10,017 bases of DNA from Saccoglossus kowalevskii (lineage: Eukaryota > Hemichordata > Enteropneusta > Harrimaniidae). Of the stretch, positions 1-8,145 are shown piece by piece. The notes under the pieces were generated by a model that was not told where the DNA came from, ran no database searches, and worked only from the letters and a program-made list of their open reading frames with translations. The translations under genes and the position numbers were made by a program. Every line of letters starts with the position of its first letter. Within the stretch, counting starts at the first letter, position 1. Location of the stretch: the NCBI RefSeq assembly GCF_000003605.2, contig NW_003128369.1, forward strand, positions 1,005,405 through 1,015,421, given 5' to 3'.

Positions 1-1036
1 ACTTTGACTGAACCCTGAGCTAAGTGGTACATGTGCCAAATGAGTACACATGGTATATTTCATGTCATACAAATGAATTCTTGTTTGTCTTCCACCTGTA
101 TATAGATGCTGTTTACATAACCTGTATATTCTAACATTTTTATCGTGTGTAAAAATTTGCTACCCAAATTATCAATTTTTGATCAGTATACATGTATATA
201 CTATCACAGGTATCAACAGAATTACGAAAACACAACTGAATTACACTACAGGCAGTTTGAGTATAATTATGTATTATCCAAAGTGTTTCATGCTTTTTCA
301 AAAAAGTTAGAACAAAGCCAAGATGATTGTAAGAAAGCAGGTCACATGGAATGGATTAAATCACAATATATCTCTGTTTATGCAAATTGTACAACATGCA
401 ACTCTAATGGCGTCAGTGCATAGATGTAAGACAACCATGCAGACACACCTGATGGCTGCCAAATTTGAACATAAAAATGCGAAACGTTGAAAGTTCAAGT
501 ATGAACAGGTTTGGCAAGCTTGATTACTGCCATAATCGTAACAATATTGTTGATGCAAACAACCACATGATCTTCTGTGGCATAAGTAGCTGACAATATC
601 ACATTCATATGCCAATCGCTAGTAACACAACACAAATGAAGTACACAATTTCTATACGTAAACAAACAAGGTCAGAAATTGACAATATGAAATCCAAAAT
701 ATTCTTGTTGATAAACATGATGAAAATAGGATAAATATTTTTTTGTACTGTCCCCTAGAATATTGTGTCAGTTTGTTGCAGCACTACAATACCTGGTGCT
801 GAGACCACAGACATATGATTTTGACAAGTAAACTCCCAAATTCAATTTGACAAAACAATTATTAACTGTAAGCTTTGAGGTGCATAAAAATTTGTCTCTC
901 TGATGAGACATTGATTCACCACGGCAAACTTGTTGTTGATACGATCGTCATGCGGCCTTTGTGCATATTTAGCAGTGTTCTCGTAATAATCTTGTAAGAT
1001 TCATACTTTACATGACTTGTCTTATTATAATTTCAG
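1..1036 (+). other. Presumed 3' part of the intron upstream of the ABCA exon
   Basis: AT-rich sequence with no recognisable coding, RNA or repeat feature. No segment resembles the expected preceding ABCA exon (start Met plus LLLWKN), so the intron should extend beyond the left edge. A GTG-initiated open frame of 92 codons at 145-423 has no recognisable domain and is treated as chance. The intron assignment is inferred from the exon at 1037. Confidence 0.55.
1011..1036 (+). other. Splice acceptor region of the ABCA exon
   Basis: The intron ends in a T-rich tract, TATTATAATTTCAG, directly before the exon. A possible branch point is ATGAC with its A at 1015, about 22 nt upstream of the exon, within the usual 18-40 nt distance. 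An in-frame TAA at 1028-1030 just before the AG confirms that the reading frame cannot extend upstream as one exon. Confidence 0.75.
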
Positions 1037-1130
1037 ATTGTTACCACATCTGAGCTGGTTATACCACTGGTGCTATTTTTCATTCTTATTGCCATTCGTT
1101 TTAAGAAGCCATCACAACCAATACACCAAG
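1037..1130 (+). CDS. ABCA2: Internal exon of an ABC transporter subfamily A gene (ABCA2-like), first transmembrane helix
   Basis: Read from 1037 in phase 0, the exon gives 31 codons plus one base. The core, ELVIPLVLFFILIAIRFKKP, is a hydrophobic helix ending in a basic RxKKP turn. This matches the first membrane span of ABCA full transporters, which move lipids across membranes. From recalled family sequences, the IPLVLFFIL...R.KKP pattern is closest to ABCA2, and ABCA4 aligns without gaps across the whole exon. Second coding exons of vertebrate ABCA1/ABCA4 are also 94 nt with phase 0 in and phase 1 out, so gene structure supports the call independently. Splice signals are good on both sides. 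The frame is short (stops at 1028 and 1161) and differs from the longer overlapping frame at 1017-1217, which is a shadow. The ABCA call is firm; the ABCA2 symbol is provisional. The preceding exon (start Met and LLLWKN-type segment) and the following roughly 142-nt exon are not visible, so only a fragment of the gene lies here. Confidence 0.85.
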
Positions 1131-1137
1131 GTAAGTG
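1129..1137 (+). other. Splice donor of the ABCA exon
   Basis: The sequence AG|GTAAGTG is a near-perfect metazoan 5' splice site complementary to U1 snRNA. It leaves one base of a split codon (phase 1), as expected for this ABCA exon. Reading through would hit a stop at 1161. Confidence 0.8.
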
Positions 1138-2586
1138 TTTTGATTATATTTACTATATGTAAATGTGTCCACCTTGATAAATGCTTTTTAAATACCTGCC
1201 ATCTCACAGTATCTTAACTCATAGATCTTGTTAACTATTTCACCACCAGACTTTCTCACCCAAAATTGTCCTTCCTTTTTTTCTTATATTCTTTAATATT
1301 TCTGGAAACAAACCATAATTTTTGAGCCAATTTTCTCACAAAAAATTTGGCTATTTTTGTCCCAATCTTCTGAAAGAAAGTGCAGACTTTAATCAGGCAT
1401 ACATATATTTTGTGAATTTGTGATGGAAAGATGGAACTGTTGGTTAACATTTGAGGCTTGCAGTAAACAAACTTAGCACCTACATTTATGCTTCAATGTA
1501 AATAATATGGCAACTACGATATATACTGTTTCACTCCTATTATAAAATTGTTTTGAATTAAACTGAAAATGTCATTTACACTATACAAATAGAAGCTTAT
1601 TTTTATTGTTTTGCTTTTCTGCACATACAAATTTGTGGACAGCACTTCTTCATCTGTAATGAGATTCAAAATCAATCAAGTCAAATAATGATCGTTGAAC
1701 AATATTGATCAAGTAGAGAGAGTGAATCTGCATTTGTATAAAAACCATTTGTAACTTATTCATAAAAAAAATAACATCTGTTTTTTCCTTCTGATTATTT
1801 TGCTTGGTGTCTTAATCCATAATCAAACTGAAAAGATCAATAATTTTACTTCATAAAAAATGATTATATAATGTATATTTACCTGTTCATACATGTATAA
1901 TACATGGTATGATTGTACATTTTGTAAATAATTGAAGTGTTTATTAATTTGCTTAGTTTTTCGAACACAAATTTCATTATTTAAAAAAAAATCTATTCAA
2001 TTGTCTTATTTCCTGTCAGTGTTACTTTGTTGAATCATTTATTATTATCTAGTGCATTTCCTCAACTGAAATGTTTAGTATGCACATCTATGGTTAAAAT
2101 TGCTGTGCTAATGTAATCAGTAACACTGCAGAAGAAAACATTGTCTCTATTATTCTTGTGTGTGGAGTACTCTGTACTAACAACTGACGAAAAGCAATTA
2201 AGTCTCGTTAGATGTGAAGCATGATTTACCTGTAGCACATTTTAATACATGTAAACACAGCTACGAGTGTTCAATTAGAATTTAGACATAGATGGCAGAG
2301 ATCTTGAGAGTAAGAAACAGCAAGATTTGTTATTCCATTCTCTCGTGTCATCATGTCTACTATTCTCCTCACCTATGTAACCATGACATTCAGAACCAGT
2401 AGGTGGGATGCTGGGAAAGAATTGATGGGAAAAAACAAGTCTTGTAGCTCATTTTAATCTCAACAAGGAAATTCTGTTGGCAAGAATTCAATCCTGGTTC
2501 TTTATCACAGGGACCTCAACTTTTTTTTGAGGATCCCTAAAATAATCCCTGGCTGGATTAATGCTTTGGGACTGAGAGATACTGAT
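1131..2586. other. Non-coding stretch without recognised features
   Basis: AT-rich intronic sequence. The only structure seen is an imperfect inverted repeat at 1325-1352 (AGCCAATTTT ... AAAATTTGGCT, with one bulged base). It lies within a stretch open on the minus strand at 1256-1450 that is lysine and phenylalanine rich from A/T runs and does not look like protein. No RNA gene or repeat array was seen. Confidence 0.6.
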
Positions 2587-2772
2587 TACTGTGAAATACT
2601 TTATTTTAGCTGGATTTAATTTTTGCTGAAAAGGCTTTTTGGGCATTTTATATGGAATTTATTTTCACTGATTTTTGATGAGTTGAATGTGAAATATAGA
2701 AAAAGAATTATATACGCTGGTTTATATTTTCACGGAATCATTCCTTCAGCGAAAATAAAGTATATCACAGTA
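2587..2772 (+). mobile_element. Short terminal-inverted-repeat (MITE-like) element, copy 1
   Basis: The left end reads TACTGTGAAATACTTTATTT and the right end is its imperfect reverse complement (AAATAAAGTATATCACAGTA). About 186 bp, too small to encode a transposase, so non-autonomous. The interior repeats the word TTTATTTTCRCTGG in both orientations and carries a GATTTTTGATGAGTTGAATG core that fixes orientation. Four other copies occur in this window. The open frame at 2623-2991 runs through this element and is not a gene. Superfamily not determined; ends in TA fit, but do not prove, a TA-target DNA transposon. Confidence 0.75.
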
Positions 2773-3461
2773 TATGGTTTGCTTCATGACTCTTTCTTCT
2801 GTAAACCTCATTCTGCATGGTTCCCCAAACATGCATTGTGTTTGTGCAAATTTGTTGGATCTGAAACAGTTTTTAATTTTTTTTTTCAGCATCAGAATTT
2901 TTTTTTCTCAGTTCATTGTTACCTACCGGTACTGTTACCAGTAAATAGAAAGCTACAATCGCAATATGTACTTACATGTACATGTAGTTAATCATAGAGT
3001 ATATCGTTTTCTTAAACTGGTGATTTTAAATCTACCGATAGTTAATATCCTTATGTAACAATATAACATCAAAGAAAATAAAATGACCCCCAGTTCAATG
3101 AACATGTACATTGTGGAGTGGGTGGGTCACTTGATTCATAAATTTCATTTGCAAAATGCTACAATTTCATGTAAGTTAAATTTCAAAAAGTCAGACAAAA
3201 TTACATTTTTTAGCAGTAAAGAGGTAACTACATGTTATGTAGGGTTCTTATGATGCTATGATAGGTTGCAGATTTCCCAGAATTTCATCTTTGATATTAA
3301 ACACAGTTCAATTGTATTATTTCTATTTACCCTTTATATGCTGGTGTTCATCATGCCATGCACGTGTTAGATATGTCTACAAAACAAATGCTCTCACAGT
3401 TCTGCTGACAGTGTTTTCCCCATCAAAAATTGCATACAGTATTGGCCAATTTGCATAAGAA
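2773..3461. other. Non-coding stretch between two MITE copies
   Basis: Contains short T-runs and an ACATGTACATGT word near 2974, but no gene, RNA or tandem array. The open frames here (tail of 2623-2991, and 3258-3458) have no recognised domain and no splice support. Confidence 0.55.
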
Positions 3462-3670
3462 TAGAATACTTCATTTTTCGCTTGAAATTAATTTTCGCTA
3501 TTTTTGCTGAAGGAATGATTCAGTGAAAATAAAATCCAGTGAATATACCCTTTTTCCTATATTTTACATTCAAGTCATCAAAAATCAATGAAAATAAATT
3601 CCATACAAAACACCCCAAAAAGTCTTTTCAACAAAAATTAATTCCAGCTAAAATAAAGTATTTTACAGTA
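3462..3670 (-). mobile_element. MITE-like element, copy 2 (reverse orientation)
   Basis: Same family as the element at 2587-2772 but inverted: it ends CCAGCTAAAATAAAGTATTT followed by TACAGTA, and its core reads CATTCAAGTCATCAAAAATC, the complement of the core in copy 1. The left end (TAGAATACTTCATTTTTCGC) is more diverged. About 209 bp. It keeps the internal GTGAAAATAAA/CAGTGAATATA subrepeats. Confidence 0.75.
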
Positions 3671-4857
3671 TGTTATTGACTAAATTGGTTCTATTGTTTA
3701 TCAAAAATTTAACAGTTGGGAACCCCTACTGCAGAAAAGTGTTTGTGAATTATGATTTGCTGCATGTTCCCTAATCGCCAGGAGTACTCTTTTCATTTCA
3801 CCTAGATCACGCACATACATGTACTTGCCACGAACGTTCGTTTTGGGAAAACCGATTTGTTCAACAACACATACAATGCACACATATCTGATGCATGCAT
3901 GGCTAGACCGCCTTTCAATATTGTCTCACTGGTGACTAACATGGCCTTCAAAATTCAAATAACTATTTCAGTTTCTTATTGTAATAGGATCATTACAATG
4001 CTGTGTTTTAAAAAACTAATCATGAAATGTTGTAGCTGCGACATGTTGCTGGCAATAATAAATTTTCATGAACGCAATCAATTTATCAAATCACTTACAG
4101 GCAGCATGAATTTAATGGTTTGCAGTTGTATTAAACCATTCTATGTTGCACTTGTATAATGTTGTAACAGTAAATGTCATTTGTGCCATGACAACTAAAG
4201 TGTTTTGTTTTATCTGTTTAGATTTGAACCTTTGCCATTTGATTTCAAAGCTTTTAGTTTCATCTATGTATTGTGTGACATCATATTATCACCAGTCTGA
4301 GATAACGTCAGATGGGCCTAAGCATGTACATGTACGTGGCAGTAATTCTAGTCTGGCCCGATAACCTCTTAACCTTTAAAGACTAAGACTACTTATGTTC
4401 CTTACAAACTAACTAAACAGGTATAATTTAAAGGTCTAGGCCTGTGGGGCTTGTTTCAACACCTTTTGTTATTATTTAAATTTTCGTATCCTCGCCATTT
4501 GTGAAAATCGCTGAATGGAATGTTCAGACACTTTTAATGTTGATAAGGGGCCATTGTGAACTGGTACAAATGTACACCTGACGTATTTATTGGGGCATGT
4601 AATGTGGTTCTGTGGCCATTAATGGAAACTGAAAGTGGACCTTTGAATTCTTTCTGGATTTTGTTGTTGTTGTAAAATGTAGCATATGGCTACCTATATT
4701 CAGTGCTCACATTATTTATTTTTTGGATTCAGAACATTGCACAGAGCGATCTTTTGGCCCATTTTTTTTTAAATCCCTGTTTTAATCATTTGTACAATAG
4801 GGTCTGCAAAATATCAAGAATATTGCTGTCAACGCTTTTTTGCCATCAGTCATCATT
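3671..4857. other. Non-coding stretch without recognised features
   Basis: No gene, RNA or repeat array was identified. There is an ATGTACATGTACGT word near 4324 and a (TTG)4 run near 4662. Open frames at 3857-4159 and 4143-4364 overlap each other, have cysteine-rich unpatterned translations and no splice-site support, and are judged chance. Confidence 0.5.
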
Positions 4858-4916
4858 TTAGAACCAATTGAAGACCTTTAATTCTCACCAAATTAAAGAT
4901 CTTCAATTGGTTCTAA
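4858..4916. repeat. 26-bp near-perfect hairpin with a 7-nt loop
   Basis: Left arm 4858-4883 and right arm 4891-4916 are reverse complements except at one position (C4875 against A4899). The loop is CTCACCA. Arms contain AGAACCAATTGAAGA and its complement TCTTCAATTGGTTCT. In minus-strand RNA the mismatch becomes a G-U wobble, so that strand would form a fully paired 26-bp stem. It could be a young inverted duplication, the remnant of a small palindromic element, or a small-RNA hairpin; the sequence alone does not decide. Confidence 0.85.
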
Positions 4917-5438
4917 TATATACATCACAAACAGTTGAAATTTTTACAATAAAAAAAAGTATCTGTATATGCATTGGCTTTAATTTTGTTGGTAAATTAA
5001 AGTTACTTGTATAAAACAAGTTTCAAATAAAAATAAACACAAACCCATTTAGTACGTGTAGCAATTGATCACTCTATTTTCACAGGTAAATAATTGATTT
5101 ATTTTTAGAGTTACAAACGTTGATTATATTTCAGTAATAATTATAATGAGAGTGCAAAATATCTGTTTGTTGGTTTGTTATAAAATGCAAGTATAACTTA
5201 TTTTCAACGTAAGCAAATGTTTTTGTTCGTACACAAACATGTGATTTGAAAATATATTTGCCATCTTTGTTGTCCTTAAACTTTCATTTGACCTCAGAAC
5301 ACTGAGTGGTGCCAGCTGGTTGTCCAAAAAAACTAAAATTACTCTAATTTAGGCGCCAGAAAAGACTGAAATGTTTTAAAAAGGAATCCTAAATTAAATA
5401 CTTCAGAACTTCGATCTGCACTAGATATTTAGTCTCTG
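4917..5438. other. Non-coding stretch before the compound repeat
   Basis: AT-rich with no gene or RNA seen. There is a weak imperfect inverted repeat around 5218-5240 (ATGTTTTTGT ... ACACAAACAT, one mismatch). Confidence 0.5.
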
Positions 5439-5455
5439 TTCGGACGAAGTCCGAA
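5439..5455. repeat. Perfect 7-bp hairpin at the left edge of the compound repeat
   Basis: TTCGGAC-GAA-GTCCGAA is a perfect inverted repeat with a 3-nt loop. It is followed at once by AACGGGGACT, which recurs at the far edge of the array. Confidence 0.8.
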
Positions 5456-5465
5456 AACGGGGACT
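5456..5465 (+). repeat. Left copy of the 10-bp direct repeat AACGGGGACT
   Basis: Identical to 6598-6607. The pair brackets the whole compound array. It could be a target-site duplication or, since it sits inside the hairpin-bearing ends, a conserved terminal motif of the element. Confidence 0.7.
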
Positions 5466-5604
5466 TATAATTCGGTCTGCGTGCGTCCATCTGTCCGTCC
5501 GGAGTCATATCTCAGAATCCTTTGGACCAATTCCGTTCATTCTTTGCATGTGCCTAGTACTTTATGTGAGACATATACACATGCAGTGGTTTAGCGATTT
5601 GATT

Positions 5605-5631
5605 CAAAATGGCCGACTGGCAGCCATCTTG
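5605..5631. repeat. Inverted ATGGC/GCCAT pair, first of six in the array
   Basis: CAAAATGGC and GCCATCTTG face each other around CGACTGGCA. In the second and fourth units the pair is AAGATGGC...GCCATCTT, a perfect 8-bp stem. In this first unit one base differs. The core CCATCTT resembles the YY1 zinc-finger binding core; that link is an inference only. Confidence 0.7.
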
Positions 5632-5875
5632 TTTTTTGAAAATGTTGTATTTTGGACATGCTTTGTCAGTTGTCATTCAAACTTGGTACATAGATTATAC
5701 ATGTTAGGATACATGTCCATGACGATTTATTTCACAATTGGATCAAAGATGGCCGACTGGCAGCCATCTTGTTTTTTGAAAATGTTGTATTTTGGACATG
5801 CTTTTTCAGTTTTCATTCAAAGTACATAGATCATACATGTTAGGATACATGTCCTGACCGTCCGAGAGTTCCTGA

Positions 5876-5907
5876 GTCTGTCCGTCCGTGTGTCCGTCCG
5901 TCTGTCC
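5876..5907 (+). repeat. GTCCGTCC-rich simple tract in the second head
   Basis: Short tandem runs of TCTGTCCGTCCG and variants. A shorter version is in the first head at about 5483-5500. Such tracts are typical of the head region of this repeat style. Confidence 0.75.
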
Positions 5908-6597
5908 AGAGTCATATTTCAGAATCCTGTGGACCAATTCCGTTCATTCTTTGCATGTGTCGAGTACCTTATGCACATGCAGTGGTTTAGCGATTCGATT
6001 CAAAATGGCCGACTGGCAGCCATCTTGTTTTTTAAATGTTGTATTTTGGACATGCTTTGTCAGTTGTCATTCAAACTTGGTACATAGATTATACATGTTA
6101 GGATACATGTCCATGATGATTTATCTCGCAAGTGGATCAAAGATGGCCGACTGGCAGCCATCTTGTTTTTTTTTTATGCGGTATCTTGGACGTGCTCTGT
6201 CAGTTTTCATTCAAATTTGGCACATACATGTACTTTATACATGCTAGGATGCATGTCCATGACAATTTGTTTCAAAATCTAGTCAAGGATGGCCGATTGA
6301 CAGCCATCTGACTGTTTTGGCCTTACTACTATATTTCCACAATTTATGTACCATTTTCATTCGTATTTGGCACATCATATATACATCATATATATCAGTG
6401 TGTTTCATAATCAAATCAAAGATGGCCGAATAACGGCTGTTTTTATTTTTGGCCATATTACTACTAGACGGAACACATGTTTTGCTGTAAATAAACAATC
6501 TGTTATATACGCCACATGGAACTCAAGTTTCAAGGACACGCTCGCGACAATCCATTTGATTTAATATGACGAGCACAAAGAGAACTTTCAAAAATTT

Positions 6598-6624
6598 AAC
6601 GGGGACTGTGTCATTTTCAATGAC
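6598..6624. repeat. Right edge of the compound repeat: AACGGGGACT plus a hairpin
   Basis: AACGGGGACT (6598-6607) is followed by GTCATT-TTC-AATGAC (6610-6624), a perfect 6-bp stem with a 3-nt loop. The left edge has hairpin then AACGGGGACT, so the two edges mirror each other in layout, and the loops TTC and GAA are reverse complements. Confidence 0.65.
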
Positions 6625-6648
6625 TTGTTTTTCTGTGACTCAAATAAA

Positions 6649-7127
6649 TTGACAGCTTTTTTAGCTTCGCTGTCAACTTTGTCGAGCGGAGCTGATCATA
6701 TGAGTGATTATCCGTTGTCGTCCGTGTCAATGTTTTACTTTTTCGACTTCTTGAATGCTTTGATACTTAGTGTATATGTACCTTGGGTAGACCTTTCTTA
6801 GATTTCATGATGATATCTTCAATTCTCTAATTTTGGTGAATATTTTTGTCATTTTTGATACAAAGTGATATTTTCCACTTCTTGTTAAAAACCGCAAGTG
6901 CAATTGCTTTGATATACCATATATGGGTACTACATGTGGACCTCTCTCAGATTTGTTCATTTTGTAATGATATCTTTAATTCTCTAATTTTGGTGAATAT
7001 TTTTGTCATTTTTGGAAAAAAGTGATATTTTCGACTTCTTGTTAAAAGCCGCAAGTCTAATCTAATCTTCATTTCTTTAATTGAAATGTGCATTGCTAAC
7101 AGCGGAGCTATCTCAGCCGACAGGCTG
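6649..7127 (+). repeat. Second hairpin-headed dispersed repeat with internal duplication
   Basis: The head has TTGACAGC (6649-6656) pairing with GCTGTCAA (6669-6676), then AGCGGAGCT and a GTTGTCGTCCGTG block. The body holds a duplicated unit. The right end repeats AGCGGAGCT at 7101-7109 (first copy 6685-6693) and closes with the hairpin CAGCC-GACA-GGCTG at 7114-7127. No coding frame. It follows the compound array by only about 25 bp. Architecture resembles GTCGTCCG-type repeats seen widely in bivalves; boundaries are approximate. Confidence 0.7.
6745..7060 (+). repeat. Tandem duplication inside the second repeat (about 2.2 units)
   Basis: Units start at GACTTCTTG or CACTTCTTG at 6745, 6876 and 7033. 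Units one and two share a long nearly identical block (AATTCTCTAATTTTGGTGAA onward through TATTTTTGTCATTTTTG to AGTGATATTTTC). Unit two is longer (157 against 131 bp) because of an added TTAAAAACCGCAAGTG segment, which recurs as TTAAAAGCCGCAAGTC in the truncated third unit. Confidence 0.8.
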
Positions 7128-7740
7128 CTTATTTGTAATCAAAATATATCCCACCTGCTGAACGGAGTGAGGTTTTGGATCAGACAAATACAGTATACAT
7201 CAGCAGTGTGCATCGTCATGTGGTGTAGTCTTCATTTCTGATTGGTTACAAATGAAAGAATGCTGCATTGCTCTAGTGACTTTCCATCACTTCACACACC
7301 TGAGATTTGATGTAGTAGAAGATTATTGTGACAAGAAGCAATTCAGCCTTAGCAACCAATAGGGGTTACCATACTTAAACCTATCAAGCCAATTGAATCA
7401 TATATGTCGCATGTAATATGGCCTTATGGCAGTATGCTTACAGTTTCAATTTCACTTTATTTTCATCAAAATTCTAATCCAGATTTGTGGCCAATTTTAA
7501 ATTATTTTTATTAAAAGCAAAATTAAATATTGTAGAATAATGTACACAATGGTTCACCAAAGTCTTGGCGGAAACAAAATTATTGTGTTTACATAAGCTG
7601 CAAACTCGTGATGAATTTTCATATGTTCATCAGAATCAAAACCTGAAAATTACTGCGCTTGTTCAATAAATCTGATATCATGTGTTACTCATTGGATATC
7701 CTCGAAATAATTTACCAAATTACTGCATGTAATATGAATA
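7128..7740. other. Non-coding stretch without recognised features
   Basis: Single-copy-looking sequence between the hairpin-headed repeat and the nested MITE pair. A CGGAGTGAGG word near 7162 echoes the CGGAGC words of the preceding repeat, so the repeat may extend slightly further. No gene or RNA seen. Confidence 0.5.
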
Positions 7741-8145
7741 TACTATATGCTTTATTTTCTTTTGAAATTTATTTTGGCTGAAGTATGAATCAGCAAAAAT
7801 TAAATCTATGAAAAATACCTTTATTTCATAAACTGTAGAATACTTTATTTTAGCTGGGATTAATTTTTCGCTGAAAAGACTTTTTGCGTGATTTGAATGG
7901 AATTTATTTTCACTGATTTTTGATGAGTTGAATGAGAAATATGGGAAAAAAAGTATATTCACTGGATTTTATTTTCACTAAATCTTCCTATTTAGCAAAA
8001 ATAGCGAAAATAAATTCCAAGCAAAAATAAAGTATTTTACATAATTTCAAATTCAAATCATTAAAAATCATTGAAAATAAAATTAATACAAAACAGCCAA
8101 AATGTTTTTTCAGCGAAAATTAATTCCAGCTAAAATAAAGTATTA
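7741..8145 (-). mobile_element. MITE-like element, copy 3 (reverse orientation), interrupted by copy 4
   Basis: The left part (7741-7828) and the right part (8045-8145) together make one reverse-oriented element collinear with copy 2: TTTATTTTC...GAATCAGCAAAAATTAAATC on the left, then AATTCAAATCATTAAAAATC...CCAGCTAAAATAAAGTATT on the right. The split falls in the element's central core. Both ends are diverged, so the outer limits are approximate. The minus-strand open frame 7720-7962 runs through it and is not a gene. Confidence 0.7.
7829..8044 (+). mobile_element. MITE-like element, copy 4, nested inside copy 3
   Basis: A complete forward copy (ACTGTAGAATACTTTATTTT ... GCAAAAATAAAGTATTTTAC) sits in the middle of the reverse copy. 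It is bracketed by TTTCA at 7824-7828 and 8045-8049. Removing the insertion and one TTTCA restores a sequence matching the centre of the other copies, so TTTCA is a candidate 5-bp target-site duplication. A TA duplication is an alternative because both junctions also contain TA. Confidence 0.7.

Larger units (their letters stand above)
5439..6624 (+). repeat. Compound tandem repeat of hairpin-headed units with paired GCCATCTTG motifs
   Basis: Layout is head, unit, unit, head, then four units. Heads carry GTCCGTCC runs and GAGTCATAT, TTGGACCAATTCCGTTCAT-like blocks at 5502 and 5909, about 407 bp apart. Units begin at GGCCGACTGG or a variant, at 5611, 5751, 6007, 6145, 6291 and 6424, with 133-146 bp spacing inside each block. 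Each unit shares a TTGTATTTTGGACATGCTTT-like and TACATGTTAGGATACATGTC-like body; the last two are the most diverged. A hairpin opens the array (5439-5455) and another closes it (6610-6624), each next to a copy of AACGGGGACT. Open frames at 5548-5829 and 5888-6247 translate these units (repeated MADWQPSCF) and are not genes. The family style resembles dispersed repeats common in bivalve genomes. Confidence 0.85.

Noticed and set aside
1017-1217. 66-codon plus-strand open frame with hydrophobic residues
   Set aside because: It is the shadow of the ABCA exon in another frame; the splice sites and homology support the frame starting at 1037.
1256-1450. Minus-strand open frame, lysine and phenylalanine rich
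   Set aside because: Low-complexity A/T composition, no domain, no splice signals.
2623-2991. 122-codon plus-strand open frame
   Set aside because: Its first half lies inside a MITE-like repeat, and the rest is phenylalanine-rich from T runs.
3857-4364. Two overlapping open frames with many cysteines
   Set aside because: No regular cysteine spacing, no signal or splice support, and they overlap in different frames.
5548-6247. Open frames with repeated MADWQPSCF segments, resembling a repeat protein
   Set aside because: They are translations of the about 140-bp tandem DNA repeat in different frames, with no start context, domain or splice support.
7720-7962. Minus-strand open frame of 80 codons
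   Set aside because: It runs through the two nested MITE copies and reflects their AT-rich repeats.
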